From Utricularia gibba (lineage: Eukaryota; Streptophyta; Magnoliopsida; Lamiales; Lentibulariaceae), in assembly GCA_002189035.1 (NCBI GenBank), contig NEEC01000013.1:310001-374000 (forward strand): 64,000 nt of DNA, read 5' to 3'. The notes under the pieces were generated by a model. That model was not told where the DNA came from. It saw nothing but the letters and a program-made list of their open reading frames with translations, and searched no databases. The stretch's first letter is position 1; the number at the start of each line of letters is the position of its first letter. A program made the translations under genes and the position numbers. Of the stretch, positions 14,690 through 26,829 are shown piece after piece.

Positions 14690-16570
14690 AATAAATGACG
14701 GTGCATGGATATGGGTCCGATCCGCCCAATGGTCCATGAGTCATGATGGATTGAGCCTTAACCCAACTTGGGTATGACTCAATTTATGTTTAATGTGGAT
14801 TGGTTCGGTCGAATCAAAAAAAGATCTAATTTCTTACAATCTAAATACACAACAAAACAAAACAATTTAAAAACATCTACTTCTGACCATCAGTAGCTAA
14901 ACAAAATAAAAAAAGCTTTTGTAGAAATGATATCATAGATACTCATAATATCTTTAAAACTTTAATATTATTGCATTAACAATAGAGTTAAGAAAAACAT
15001 TTTTAATATATTTTTAAACACAAGAGTAATATTAATTAATGAAGGTGGAATCAAATGTATAATAAATGGTGGTATAATAAACACCATCAAATAATTTAGT
15101 ATATTTGTGAAATATAGATAAAAAATCAACTAAAATTTCAATTTTTTTCAAAATCTGAATCAACTATATTCATAACTAAATCAAGATACATCACCCAAAA
15201 CATTTCAATTATATACCTACGAGGATGTAAATAACGTAACATAAAAAATATAGCATTCTATCAAGTGGGCGAATAATTCTTTAAAGTTGTAAAAGCAACA
15301 TTATAAAGTTTACATAAACATTTTAAAGCATCTACTTTAACACTACTAATTTTAACAATTGAAACAAGTTTGTGAATAGAAACAACTAGAGTTTTAATTT
15401 CAAAATTTACAAAGCATCTAGAATACACAAGTTTAAAATGTGATAAATACATCTACAATGAAAAAAACACTACCTAAAATAAGATTCATAGAAATTTTCA
15501 ACATATGCAGCACTAATATTATTTGAAGCATTATCAAATGCAATAGTAAAAATACTCAAAAGTATTATATTCACGATAAATATCATTAACTATCATATCA
15601 ATCTGTGAACCATTAAAAAGAGTATCCTAAGGTTTAAAAGCTAAGATCCTCTTTTCAATAATCCAACTATAATCAATTCAACTAATAGTCATAGTAATAT
15701 AACTTCCACCATTAAAACCATCCCAACTATCACACATCAATGCAAATTTACATTTTAATGAATTAAATAAAGAAATTAAATCATTTTTACATTGTTGCAA
15801 CTATTCTAATGCTATCTTAACAGCCGTTTTCCTAGAAAATGAAACATATTGAGGTTGAATGCTTCTCACAAAAAATGCAATGAGAAACGATTTTGTATAG
15901 CTGAAAATGATCTTTCTTTAAGAATCAAAGTAAGAATATAATCAATTTGAGTAGATTTTAAATTAAAAGAAAACTTTTTAGCAAGACAACCATTCACAAC
16001 ATTTCATTTAGATGCTTGAAACTGTCCCAACTTCTATCAGGATGTTTAATTTTAATATTATGCAAGAAATTATAAGTTGAACCTCCTTTACCATGTGAAT
16101 AGTGAGCATCACAATATTTACGATAAACTATTTTCTTCTATTCATCATAAGTGTTGGTCATGCCAATCAAGAGACTTTTATTGTTGATCTTGCTTTGCAT
16201 TTATTTGAAGTGGTGGTAGAACCTGTGACTTCAATGCAATCATCCTCCATCTCCATTTCTCAAATGATGTCATTGATCATGTTATGTGATTGAGATATTG
16301 AATGAATAGATGAATCATGCATCTACAAAACAAACAAAGTGACAGACTGTTCGTGACGTCGTGCTTCGAGATCCCCATCTTGATGAAATTAATCTATAAT
16401 ATTAGATGAGTAAAATACCAAAGAATATTCAAAGATGAAAATAAAAAAAAATAAAAAAATGTAATTGAAAAATCATGTATCTTACTTTGATGAAAAAACA
16501 ACAATAACTTACTTGAATGAAAGAACAAATTATGCTAATTCATAACAGCAACAAAATAATATGAAAAACC
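14690..16570 (-). pseudogene. hAT transposon relic 1 (BED finger and transposase core, decayed)
   Basis: Read on the minus strand from about 16275: an acidic start (EMEMEDD), then a BED-type zinc finger at about 16130-16000 (RKYCDAHYSHGKGGS...IKIKH). A core at about 15800-15490 contains FALMCDSWDGFNGGSY and then FDNASNN, the Asp-Asn-Ala-Ser motif of hAT (Ac/RICESLEEPER-like) transposases. The frame is broken by stops and shifts, and the dimerisation domain was not found. 14690-14800 (+) has GGGTCCGATCCGCCC-type guanine/cytosine motifs that resemble hAT subterminal sequence, so I place the left end there; this limit is approximate. Confidence 0.65.
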
Positions 16571-16577
16571 AACTGCA

Positions 16578-18245
16578 ACTAGTGGTGGGCACATATCAAG
16601 CCCAATGGGTTGCGGGCTTGGTGCAATAGATCCTATAATCTGACAAACCGAACCTATGTGTTAGAATCTAAAATGAACCTATGCATAGATTGCCTGTTGG
16701 ATTACACTCTTGACCCAAACCAACTTGCTGATCCTTTGAAATTGCATAGATATAAATGGGTTGGGCCGACTTGTGAGTTCAACTTGTCTTGATCACCATG
16801 ACCTTTTAAAAAATAATTATAAAAATTAGTTAATTATGAAATTTTGGTATATTTTCAATTCAAATTTGGAAATAAATTAAAATAAAGATGGTACCTCCTA
16901 ATTTCTATATCTATGAAGAATCAACTTATAAACTTATGTTAAATAAAAATAAAAATATATAAAATAAAACTCTTACCTTTTGAAATTAGAATGTGACATT
17001 AGCATTGAATAGCTTCATTCCTCATGTTTTTCAAAACTTCAATTTTGAAGTTCAATTTTCTACTCCTCTTCAAAACTTGATTCATAATTTTTCTTCATTT
17101 TTTTTTGATATCATTCCAATTTTTCAGACACACACAAGCCTCCGATGTATTAGGAGCAAAGTTTGATATTTTCTTTGTCAGTGTTCTCTCAATTGCACTT
17201 TCCAAAAGAACAGTTGACATTAGATGAGTAAGGATCTTTGACCATTCTAGCCAAAATAGGAAAATTAATAGAATTGTCTTTCTGCCAAGTTAGTATATCA
17301 AATGAATCATCGCATTGTAGTGGTATTGTCATATAACATGTAATCTCTATGAGAAGATGGTGTAGAAGAACGGTGTACACTACAAACTATAGCAAGAGGA
17401 TTGATAGAAAAGGAAGATGAAGTAGAAGGTATAGAATTACTAATATTCATATTAGAACTCAAACCATATTCCACTTGATACATGTTATACATAGTTTGAA
17501 TATTAAAAATCTCGTCAGACTTTATTTTTGAAATATTAATAACAAAATAAGTTTGTTCAAGAAAATATTTATCAAACACATCAAGAACATTTTTTAAACC
17601 TCTTTCTTTTATCCTAGGATCAAGAATTGTAGCAATGAGATACAAATTAGGAATTTTATGATAATATTTCAAAATGTTTTTTTTTTTGTATTTGTGCTAT
17701 TATTTGATCAAAAGGTGGCAGCCTTGAAAATTTACTAAAAACATAGGGAGTTTGGACAAGTGATTGGTAAATCTATTATGCAGTTGGATAATAAGAACCA
17801 TATAATAATTTAGTAGAGGAATAAAAAGCACCAAGATAATTAACAAGTATATCAATTACTGAAAAAAATTAATTTATGTATACTAAAACTAGCAAGGTTT
17901 TCACAAAATTGAATCAAAGGTATTTTATAAGGCAACAATGCAACAAACATAATATAAGTAGAATTCCATGTAGTTTTGCAGTCAATTGAAAAACATTTAA
18001 ATGCATGATTATGCTCAGAACATAAGCATTTCAATTCATCTCTTATTGCAATACAATGCCTAAAATGTGATACCATTTCCCAAAAAAGTCTAATAATAAA
18101 ATTAGCTTTATGCAATTCAACTTGAGCATATACATTCAGAATATGACATGTATATCTATTATGTAAAAAAATTCCATCTAATAATGGTAAGAAGTTGGTT
18201 TTCAAAAGAGATATAGCAGTGTTGTTAACTGAAGCATTATCCATG
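16578..18245 (-). pseudogene. hAT transposon relic 2 (transposase C-terminal half)
   Basis: Minus-strand frames run from 18244 (DNASVNNTAISLL, YTCHILN, KTTWNSTY) through 17672 (YLIATILDPRIKERGL) to 17310-17190 (DDSFDILTWQKDN, FPILARMVKD). These are the central core, the conserved L-DPR block and the start of the C-terminal dimerisation domain of a hAT transposase. The N-terminal part with the BED finger is missing and the frame stops abruptly at 18245. The left end near 16578 reads CTAGTGGTGGGCAC, like many hAT termini, and has subterminal GGGTTG/GGGC motifs. No matching right end was found. Confidence 0.75.
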
Positions 18246-19225
18246 TGATAAACAAAAAATTTAGCACACGTCGTGAATATGTAATTTTTCCTATCAAATA
18301 AATTTATAATCCTAATTCACATTCAATCATACAATTAATATGAGCATAGTGGACTAGAGTCGAACATAAAGAGTTGTGTGCTTGTTGTGTGAAGGTTGAT
18401 GAATTCAGTTTGTGTCATGGATAAGAGATTTAGTATAAATTAAGATTAAGGTATTTCGACGATAATATGCAGAAAGATAGTAAACTGGTAAAATCAGATC
18501 TTTATCTAAAATAAAAGAAAGTGATGCCTTGAGACACTCAAGTATAACATGCTAATTATTACAACTATCTCACTCAAACCTAAAATCATTCACCTAACAA
18601 GCAAAAACTCAAGTTTACCCAAACCCTTGTTTTTCTCTAATTTTTTGTCTACCTCTAATTAGAGCTATTTATGATGAAAACCACTATCTCCCCCTCATAA
18701 ATTTATCCTAATTTGTTAAGGAAGTAAATTGATTAAGTGGTAGTGTAGCCTAGTGAACAATAAACATGTTCATCCTCCTTTGTTCCAAGGCACCCTCACG
18801 TGTCTAGCCACTCATAACAATGGAAATGAAAACACTTTCATGATATTTCATAAGCATCATCTTGGTTCGAAAGTTTAACAATCACATAAACACATAACAA
18901 AAATATAAAAAGTAATTAGTTTTCGCAGAAAAACTAAAACAACTCCTAGCTAAGAATAGTGTACTTTTTAAGCAGAAGAAAGCTTCAAAAGATGGCTTGG
19001 ATTATGATTTCATCTTTCTTGTACTCCATACTTCTGCTACGACCTACTTCCTTTCACCCTCCCTAGAATTATTTTTCGTATTCTCCAATGGGAAGATATT
19101 TTCTCTCTTCATCTTATCTCTTTTTTTATCTATAATCTTCATTTTTTCTCCCCTTGGATTTTGTATCCTTCTTTTCAGCTTTTGGCCTCATCTTCTTCCA
19201 TTTCACTGTTCACTAATAAAGGGTG
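18246..19225. repeat. dispersed repeat, copy A
   Basis: About 980 bp, non-coding, similar over its length to 46320-47290 in the same orientation. Shared blocks include GATAAACAA at the left edge, AAATAAATTTATAA, GCTTGTTGTGTG, CTCTAATTAG near the middle and a pyrimidine-rich right end. Its left edge coincides with the point where hAT relic 2 loses its frame. The repeat type is not clear; it could be an LTR or the 5' part of a hAT element. Confidence 0.7.
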
Positions 19226-19384
19226 TGTGAAGTGCCCCCAGGCATCGTATATTCGACAATGTGGTACTGGGAATGAGTGCACTAATGAAGGGCATTTGGG
19301 TAGCACTCAACCTTGTCTCTCATATCTACACTAGAATATTAACTACACTACATTATCTTCTTGATGTAGCAGTCTAAGTACCCC

Positions 19385-19414
19385 AAGCACCGCAATGTTG
19401 GCAATGTGGTGCTT
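19385..19414. other. short imperfect palindrome
   Basis: AAGCACCGCA and TGTGGTGCTT are inverted with one mismatch around a 10-base centre. It may be the end of a small unrecognised element; nothing else supports a function. Confidence 0.35.
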
Positions 19415-19472
19415 GCAATCTGGAATTTATTTGAAATGATTTGTAAGAAGAGAAATCACACAAAGATATTTT

Positions 19473-20010
19473 TTGAGGGCGAAAATCGGTATCCGAGTGA
19501 GGGTCGATTCTCGGGTTACGGGTGCAACTGGATGCACTGTACCTGGTTGTAGCTTTTGTATTTTACTTAGTACGGTTAATAGAAGTGAAGATAGACAGAG
19601 GTTTTTACGTGGAAACCGTCGGAGAACGAAAAAACTACGGAGCTGTCGGAGCTCGCCGGAAAATCCTTCGCTAGACGGAGATGGAGAAAAAATACAAGTT
19701 TTAGGGCTCAAAGTCGAACCCCTTCCACGATAATGTTTCTCGCATTTATAGGTGAGTTGAGCCTGATTGAGTTCTGAGCCCTGCATGTGTCAATTGCTTT
19801 TTGCGCTTGTTGTACACACTGTAGTTTTGCATTCAGATAACCGCTGCCTGCCCTGCTATTGTCGTGATTCGGCTACTTTTCAGTCTATTCAAAATGGCCG
19901 CCGGTGACAAACCCTGACAGTTATCGGTCTGTCAGCCTGCACCAAAGTGTCAAAACATTTTTTTGCTACTTTCAAGGACTGATTAACCCAATCCGATTTA
20001 GACCCCATCA
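19473..20010 (+). repeat. LTR-like repeat, copy A
   Basis: About 540 bp, similar to 21384-21903 throughout. Shared blocks are AAAATCGGTATCCGAG, TTTTTACGTGGAAACCGTC, a GGAGCTGTCG block, a TTATAGG-type TATA-like element and the end GACCCCATCA. It is less AT-rich than its surroundings. It lies directly before Athila-like gag sequence, as a 5' LTR would, but the gag N-terminus is absent, so it could equally be a separate solo LTR. Confidence 0.7.
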
Positions 20011-21383
20011 GCTGGGACGACTAAGAATGCAATCAGCTTAAGAGCATTCCAATTTACACTAGAGGGAAGTGCAAAAAAATGGTTTAATTTGCTGAAGCTT
20101 GAGAGCATCACAGATTGGTCAAGCATTAAGAAGGTATTTTTAATCAAATTTTTTTTGCTTCAAAGGTTGAATGGATAAGGAATATTATCAGAAGATAAAG
20201 CTTCAAATAGAAGAGTTTATGAGATAGAATACATGCCAAAGACATCAAAAAGTGAGCTGACAAAAAATGTTACTGCGATGTCTGAGATGATGAAGAAATT
20301 ATTTTTATTACAAGCTGAGAATATGTCGTGCTAGAACTGCCACAGAATGAGATACATTGCTGATAAATGTCCTAACTTGCTGAAGGAAGAACATGCGAAA
20401 GCAATGGAATACTTGGAGCCACAAAGGAAAAAAGTATGATCCCTACTCAAACATTTACAATCTAAGGTGGAGGGATCATCCCAATTTTAGATAGAGCAAC
20501 AATGATGATTCTTATAAGAGTGAGAGCTCAAGTTCTCGACAACAAGGGTTTTAGTAAAATTTTTACGAGTAGTAGCAACGTTCATATCAAGCTCCATCAT
20601 TTTGCAAGCCAAACTAGAAGGTTCAACAACAATTGCAACCTACAAATTGTAACAATTGTAACAAGGAAATTCTGGAAATTCCTTGGAGGAAATTCTGAAG
20701 ACTTTTAGAACCTAATCCATCAAGAATCAAGCTGAGAGCTGACAAGCAATTAAGAACTTGAAAATTCAAGTAACTTTGTTGATGACAAAGGTTAGGGAAC
20801 TGAAGCAAAAAGGAAGCTTACTATCACAAGCCAAAAAAAATCCCAACTCTAGGGGAGGACAAAATATCAATGTGATGACATTGAAAAATGGAAAAGAAAA
20901 ACTAGGAAGAAAATTAGTCCAACCTGGGAGTAATGCTAAAGTGAGAGAAGAATATGGAGTTGTGGAAGGTGAAACTGAAGAACACAATGTGGAAATTGCT
21001 ACAAAGGCTCTCATTGTGAAGATATCCCCATCATCATTTCCAAGAAAGCTAAAAGTGAGAGAAGAACAAAATGAGAAGGAAAAAATATTGAAAGTTTTAG
21101 GTAATATTCAATCGAATTTAACACTTTTAGGAGTAAATTGACTTGGTATAAAAAAGCATGAAATATCTGAAGCAACTATGCATGTCCAAGCCGAAATTGA
21201 AAGAAAAGGGGAAGGTGAAATTGAGTGAGAGTTGCTCAGCTCTACTCACTTGGAAGTTACTAGAAAAACGCAAGGCTCACCTCAGAGCCTCCATCAAAGT
21301 AATTTCATTTTCTGTTTATGAGACTCTCAGATTAGGACCTTTACAAGCTTCGGAATTACAAATTGAACTTATGGATCGAAGAG
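20011..21383 (+). pseudogene. Athila-like Ty3/gypsy gag and protease remnant
   Basis: Broken frames on the plus strand. About 20040-20160 reads ISLRAFQFTLEGSAKKWF, the gag core of Athila/Tat elements. About 20330-20380 is a decayed CCHC knuckle (NCHRMRYIADKCPN). 20758-21141 reads as the gag tail (LMTKVRELKQKGSLLSQ) running to a gag-pol linker (SPSSFPRKLKVREEQNEKEK). 21158-21383 matches the start of the protease (KYLKQLCMSKPKL...SVYETLRLGPLQ), where the usual Asp-Leu-Gly-Ala active site has become HLRASI. No reverse transcriptase follows. Confidence 0.75.
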
Positions 21384-21903
21384 TGATGGAGAAAATCGGT
21401 ATCCGAGAGGAGGCCGATTTTCGGGTTATGGGTGCAGTTGGATGTGCCACACCTGGTTAAGTTTTTGGTGTTTCCGATTAGCAAAAATAAAGATGGGCAT
21501 AGATTTTTACGTGGAAACCGTCGGAGAACGGAAAAACCACGGAGCTGTCGAAGTTCACCGGAAAAATCTTCACTAGACGGAGATGATGGGGAAAGATACA
21601 AGTTGGGGGACTTAGAATCGAATCTCTTCCCCTTCAGGATTTCTCCTACTTATAGGAGAGGTCAATCTGACCGAATCCAGATTTATGTGGTCGTCGATTG
21701 CTTTCTACGTCTATACTATGATCTTGCTTTTCAAAAAACCACCGTCTGCTCTACCGTAATTCAGCCACCTGTCAGACTGTGCAAAATGGCTGCTTCTGAC
21801 AGATTCTGACAATTATCGGCCTATTGTCCTGTGCTATCCCATCAGAGTACCTTTTGGCAGCTTTTCAGACGTCGATTATCCTCATCCGATTTGTACCCCA
21901 TCA
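21384..21903 (+). repeat. LTR-like repeat, copy B, inside the protease remnant
   Basis: 520 bp with a perfect 6-bp terminal inverted pair (TGATGG...CCATCA), so it looks like a solo LTR. It resembles copy A at 19473-20010. It interrupts the protease: the strand before it ends ELQIELMDRR and the strand after it resumes VEDVLVKIEQLVF, consecutive parts of the family protein. I see no clear target duplication (AAGAG on the left, GATTG on the right). Confidence 0.7.
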
Positions 21904-22235
21904 GATTGGTTGAAGATGTTTTAGTAAAGATTGAACAATTGGTATTTTCGACAGACTTTTATGTGATGAATATGCCTGTAGGAAATTCTAGAGATACGAC
22001 CATCATCCTTGAAAATTTGTTTTTGAGCACTTCAAATGCTATAATCAACGTGAAGATGGGCACTATTGAATTATCTTTTGGTGAAGAAAAAATTATGTTG
22101 GACAAGAAGGAAGTGAATAATTATCTTAGTGATTTTGAGAATGTATCCTTGGTAGATGTGATGAATAAATTGGTTGAAGAGCATTTTGATAAGGCTATTC
22201 AAAAGGAGGAGGAAGAACATAAGGAATCATTTTAG
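21904..22235 (+). pseudogene. Athila-like protease remnant, second part
   Basis: RLVEDVLVKIEQLVF, then TDFYVMNMP and ILENLFLSTSNAIINVKMG. This is the C-terminal part of Ty3/gypsy Athila-type protease, where the family has ILGRPFLAT and a V-x-x-G block. It ends at a TAG at 22233-22235 with no RT domain beyond. Confidence 0.7.
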
Positions 22236-22377
22236 CAAGAGTGGAAGTTGAAACAAAGTTAGAGCAGGTGAATGTTGTGCAAATCATAACCTTAAAAGAA
22301 AGAATAGCTAAGCCGAAGTCACACCAATGTATCTGAAATACTATTTTTGGATAAAGAAATGAGCAACCTGAATACGC

Positions 22378-22446
22378 ATGAGGATGCATCATTTCGTAGT
22401 GGGTGATGTCACTTTCTCCATGAGGATTCATCATTTCGTAGTGGGT
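22378..22446. repeat. pair of 27-bp direct repeats
   Basis: 22378-22404 and 22420-22446 differ at one base (ATGAGGATGCATC versus ATGAGGATTCATC, then both TTTCGTAGTGGGT), separated by 15 bases. No known role. Confidence 0.9.
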
Positions 22447-23064
22447 TGTGTTTCAATGTGATTCTTTTTATAGACGATACAATAATTTTTATTGACTTTA
22501 TCATTTTTAAAATAAGATAAAAGGAATTCTTGAGCAGTAGTAGTTTGTTAACAAAAATATTGATCATGTCAAGGGCATGTGATTTCCGAGTGAGTAGTTA
22601 AGCATTACTCTTGTGTGCAAATTAGTTGTCTACCTTCTATTATGATTATTTGTTATGAATTTTTAATGTAAATTATTTAAAAATGATTTATGTATGTTTA
22701 TCAAAAAATAATTGAGTGGAATATTTTGTTTTAAATTATGTTCAGATAACTTAAAACCATAACATAAATATTTATACATTTTATATAATTGTATCCATCT
22801 ACTAATCACATTTTAATTGTAAGTCTATAAACTCTATCTCATTAAATAGGATAATACAATTAAATCTATTAATATATGCGGACTCCAGTAACTAATGGGA
22901 GTGACTAATGAGCTGTTTTGTGTACCACATGACACCAGCAGTTTTTCAAGCCTTTTTGAAGCATCGAAGTTTCCATTTTTTCGAAATTTTGTTCCCGCCC
23001 AACCCTTTTCTCTTCCCGTCGGAGAAACGCAAACCGCTGAGTGCTGATCGGAAGAATCGGACCT

Positions 23065-26000
23065 ATGGCGTCGGGCGCTGGTATGCACTTGTCCACATTA
23101 TAATTGGAATGTTTATTCTTCTACGTGCTTCATGTCAAGAAATTACAGTTGGTCTGTCGGCCCAAGTCACGGAAGAAGAAGAGGTAGAAAAAGAAGACAA
23201 CCGGGGAAACCCTGTTTTTTATCGTGTGGAAAGGTCTGTTTCAGGGAGCTACGATCAACAAAAAATATCGTGATGGCTATATTCCTGGGTGTATATAACA
23301 TCCTTAAAATCAAAGGCGATGCAATTTAAGTGCTGATTTTGCTGGATTGGGATGTCGATTGCAGGAAGAATAGAGGGAATCTGAGTCGGCAGGATATGAT
23401 CCCTGCTAAGTGGGGCAGCTGGAACCGATCTCTTTCCACAAGGTTTGTGTCCATTCCAGTTCTCCTGAAAAAGCATAAGATGCTGAGAAGTTTGTAATTT
23501 ACCATATCTTCTGAAAGATGAAAGTGGTTTTCTGGTAGATTCGTGGTGTGCACGAAAAGCATCTCTACCATTTTTGTCTACAGCTAGGGTGCAGTAAAAT
23601 GAAAAACAAAGCATTTTTATGCCAGTTTCACCCCTTAAACTTGACAGATATAGAGCTATGCCACCGTACATGGAGTATCACAACTGAGATTGTGTTCTTT
23701 GATTCGGCATGAAAGACAAGTTCGACTTGATCAAAAGGTTTATGTTTTTTAATCTTATAAAAATGACAGAGGAAGGACTAGCATTGCTGCTATCGTATGT
23801 GTTGAACAACCACCACGAGGAAAGTCCAGAAGGAATCGCAAGCCACCTGTTCCAAGAGTATATCAATCTAAGCTGTTAGATCTTTTGTAGTTTTTTCACG
23901 TTTGCATAAACATAAGTAGGCTATCAGCAAGTTTATCCATGTTTTATATTAGATAAGTCTCAACATCCTTCTTTTGGATTGCATACAGGCAAGAAGATTG
24001 AAAGAACCGAACTTTGCTAAAGAACGAGCCTATTTTCAAGAAGTGGATGACTTTGAACTGCTGGTAGAGAGCCCTTCGCCTAAAAAGCCGAATACCTGGG
24101 TTTCAGAGTCTAGAGTTGATGATGTTGCCATAGACAACCTGTCTTCTGTATTCCGGAAATGGCTCATTTCCAAGAAATTGAACCGGAAATATGCGTTTCC
24201 GGGATCACTTCCTAGATTATTGGAAGCTGTTGAGTTAGATAATTATCCAATACGGCATGATTCCTTGCCTTCCTCAACCTTGAGGGCATTAGGAAAGCAT
24301 ACTGTAGATGCTTTTTCAAACTCAAACTCAAGCCTTCGGCAGGAGAATATCATTGGAGATACTATCCATGAAATTTGCGAAGATATTGACCTTGAGCTTA
24401 AAGAACTCTGTCTGGCTTCAGATAGCAGAGGAGCTTTCTCGGCTCTTTTGACTGCTTGTGGGCAGTCTATTCCCTCATTGCTAAAAGACGTGCTGTTCAA
24501 TTGGTATGGTGCATTTATTTTCTGTTTACTTGACGCTTTTTTTTTTTGTAATGTTGAGCCTATACATTTTTTTTCTTTTGATGGGTTTCTCTAAATCAAA
24601 CTCCAGTTACTTTTCTGCTTCAAGAGGTTTAAAACATTAACTGTTTATGCAAGTAGAAATTGGTTGTAGCTGTTTTGTATATGCATTTGCATAACAGTTT
24701 GGTTGTTGTAACATAGCTGAGGTTTGAATATTATCATCTGAATTAACATATGATTCTTTTTCTTCTCTAAAGCACCTTTTGTTTTGCATGCTTGAGACCA
24801 GTGACCAAGAGAGCACTGTTACCAAGATCGGTGAAGGAACTTATGGAGAAGCTTTCATGGTTGGAAGTAATGTGTGCAAGATCGTCCCATTTGATGGAAA
24901 TTTTCATGTTAATGGAGTGCCGGCAAAGGTATGGGGGGGGGGGGGGGGGGCCTTCGTTCTTTTCATAAGCAAGGATGATTTTGGAATAATGCAGACCTAG
25001 TTTATTAATGAAAGCACATGTTAACCCAAGCCCTTAATCTTTTGTGCAAACTGCTTCTAAACCTGTTATTTTTCCAGACATCAGAAGAATTACTAGAGGA
25101 AGTAGTACTTTCTTGCACTCTCAATCACCTTAGAGGGCATGATCTGCAGTCGGATAATGCATGCAGTACATTCATAAAGACAATAGAGTAAGCTTATTCC
25201 CTTTATTTTTATAATCGATGCTATATAATGCTCCTTCCCATGTCGAACAAGCATGTTGTGTAATACATGTGCTGATTCCATGAACGTGCCCTGTTACTCC
25301 CATGTACCTGGGAAACAACAGATTGGCACAATCTAGGGCTGAGACCATTAATCTCTATACGCAGCACACAAAATAACTTTATTTCCTTCTTCCAGTGTGA
25401 GAGTCTGTGAGGGCTGCTATGATTCTCAACTAACAAGAGCGTGGGAGGAGTGGGATGCAAAGCATTTTTCAGAAAATGATCATCCGAAGTATTTTCCAGA
25501 AAGTCAGGTACGCGGAGTTGATGAAAGCGTTATCCGGTGTAGTAACATGGAAGCTGTACAAACTCTTTATTTATTTCTTGCAGTTGATTTAATTCATGTC
25601 TAAGTTAAAGCATTTGGTTATCAGCGTTATGTAGTCTTTGTTCAAGAACACGGCGGCAGGGATCTTGAAAGCTTTGTGCTTTCAAGTTTCAGCGAAGCAC
25701 GGAGTTTACTACTGCAGGTGACATCATTTTTACACATCTAGTCTATCCATTACCTTGGATCTCAATTTCGTTATGTACTGCTCATCAACAACAGGTCACT
25801 CTGGCATTAGCTGTAGCTGAAGCTGCTTATGAATTTGAACACCGAGACCTCCACTGGTTTACTTCCTCATCCTGATCACAAGTTTTAACCTTTTCTATTC
25901 ATCTTCTTCAAATTTCTTACAATTGTTAATAGGGGGAACATTTTGTTAAGCCGGAAAGATGCTGCTGCTACTGCTGTGTTCATTCTTGAAGGAAAAAGGT

Positions 26001-26817
26001 TGCAAGCTAAAACATTTGGATTGGTAGCCTCCATCATTGACTTCACATTGTCAAGGATTAATACAGGTAGCTTTCCTATGAGTTTGTTCTATAGTGAAGA
26101 TGTTCATTCGTCGAAACTCGTACACCCGCAGGTGAAGATATACTTTTCCTTGACCTATCATCAGACCCAGAACTTTTTGAAGGTCCAAAAGGTGATATCC
26201 AAGTAAGGAAAAGCATGGATGTTTAACCCTATTTGTGGAGTGGTTCATGACAAATGATCATTGTACAGGCTGAGACCTATCGAAGGATGAGGAAGGTGAC
26301 TGGGGACTGCTGGAATGGAAGGTAAACCGATGGATTCAGTTCCATCAAAACCGTTTTACACCACGTCCATCTCTTTACTTGGCAAGACCATATATTGAAA
26401 AGTTGAAATACTCTTAGTTTTGGTGAAATGGTGCAAGAGGAAGGAAAAGGAACCAGTTAAGCAGAATGAAACATCGCTTGATAAGCATCCTTTCCAATAA
26501 AAATGTGTGTGCTTCTTGTGTGCAGCTTCCCCAAGACAAATGTTCTGTGGCTGCAGTACTTAGTGGACATTTTGCTTACCAAGAAATCCTACGTAGGCTT
26601 CCCCAAGATTTTATGATACGCAAGGTTCACTTTTGCTTGTTTGAGTAAGCTGGTTTGCTGAACCGCGTCCGGTTTTTGGTTGTTCTTGTGGCAGGAAAGA
26701 ACGTCAAAAGATGAGAGGGATTTGAGGTGTCTGAAGAAGCAGCTTAATAGCTATGCTTCAGCTAGAGAAGCTGTTTGCGATGCTTTCTTCACCGACTTGC
26801 TGTTGATCCAGCCATGA
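23065..26817 (+). CDS. haspin-family protein kinase (histone H3 Thr3 kinase)
   Basis: Nuclear mitotic kinase that phosphorylates histone H3 on Thr3. Exons by splice sites and phase: 23065-23080, 23140-23269, 23365-23442, 23770-23857, 23989-24503, 24802-24928, 25078-25187, 25396-25507, 25625-25717, 25795-25856, 25933-26066, 26132-26202, 26269-26321, 26526-26592, 26695-26817; 1779 nt, 592 aa, close to the usual plant length of about 600. The non-catalytic N-half keeps plant blocks (WGSWNRSLSTR, RGRTSIA, FELLVESPSPKK). Catalytic half: GEGTYGEAF loop, VCKIVPFDG lysine, EFEHRDLHWGN (residues near 437-446), and IIDFTLSRI (D480) in place of the usual DFG, a haspin hallmark. The C-terminal lobe has NVLWLQYLVDILLTKK. 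The first exon holds only 16 coding bases and the start is the first ATG after an in-frame TGA. It appears intact. Confidence 0.93.
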
Positions 26818-26829
26818 AATGGAACTCCA

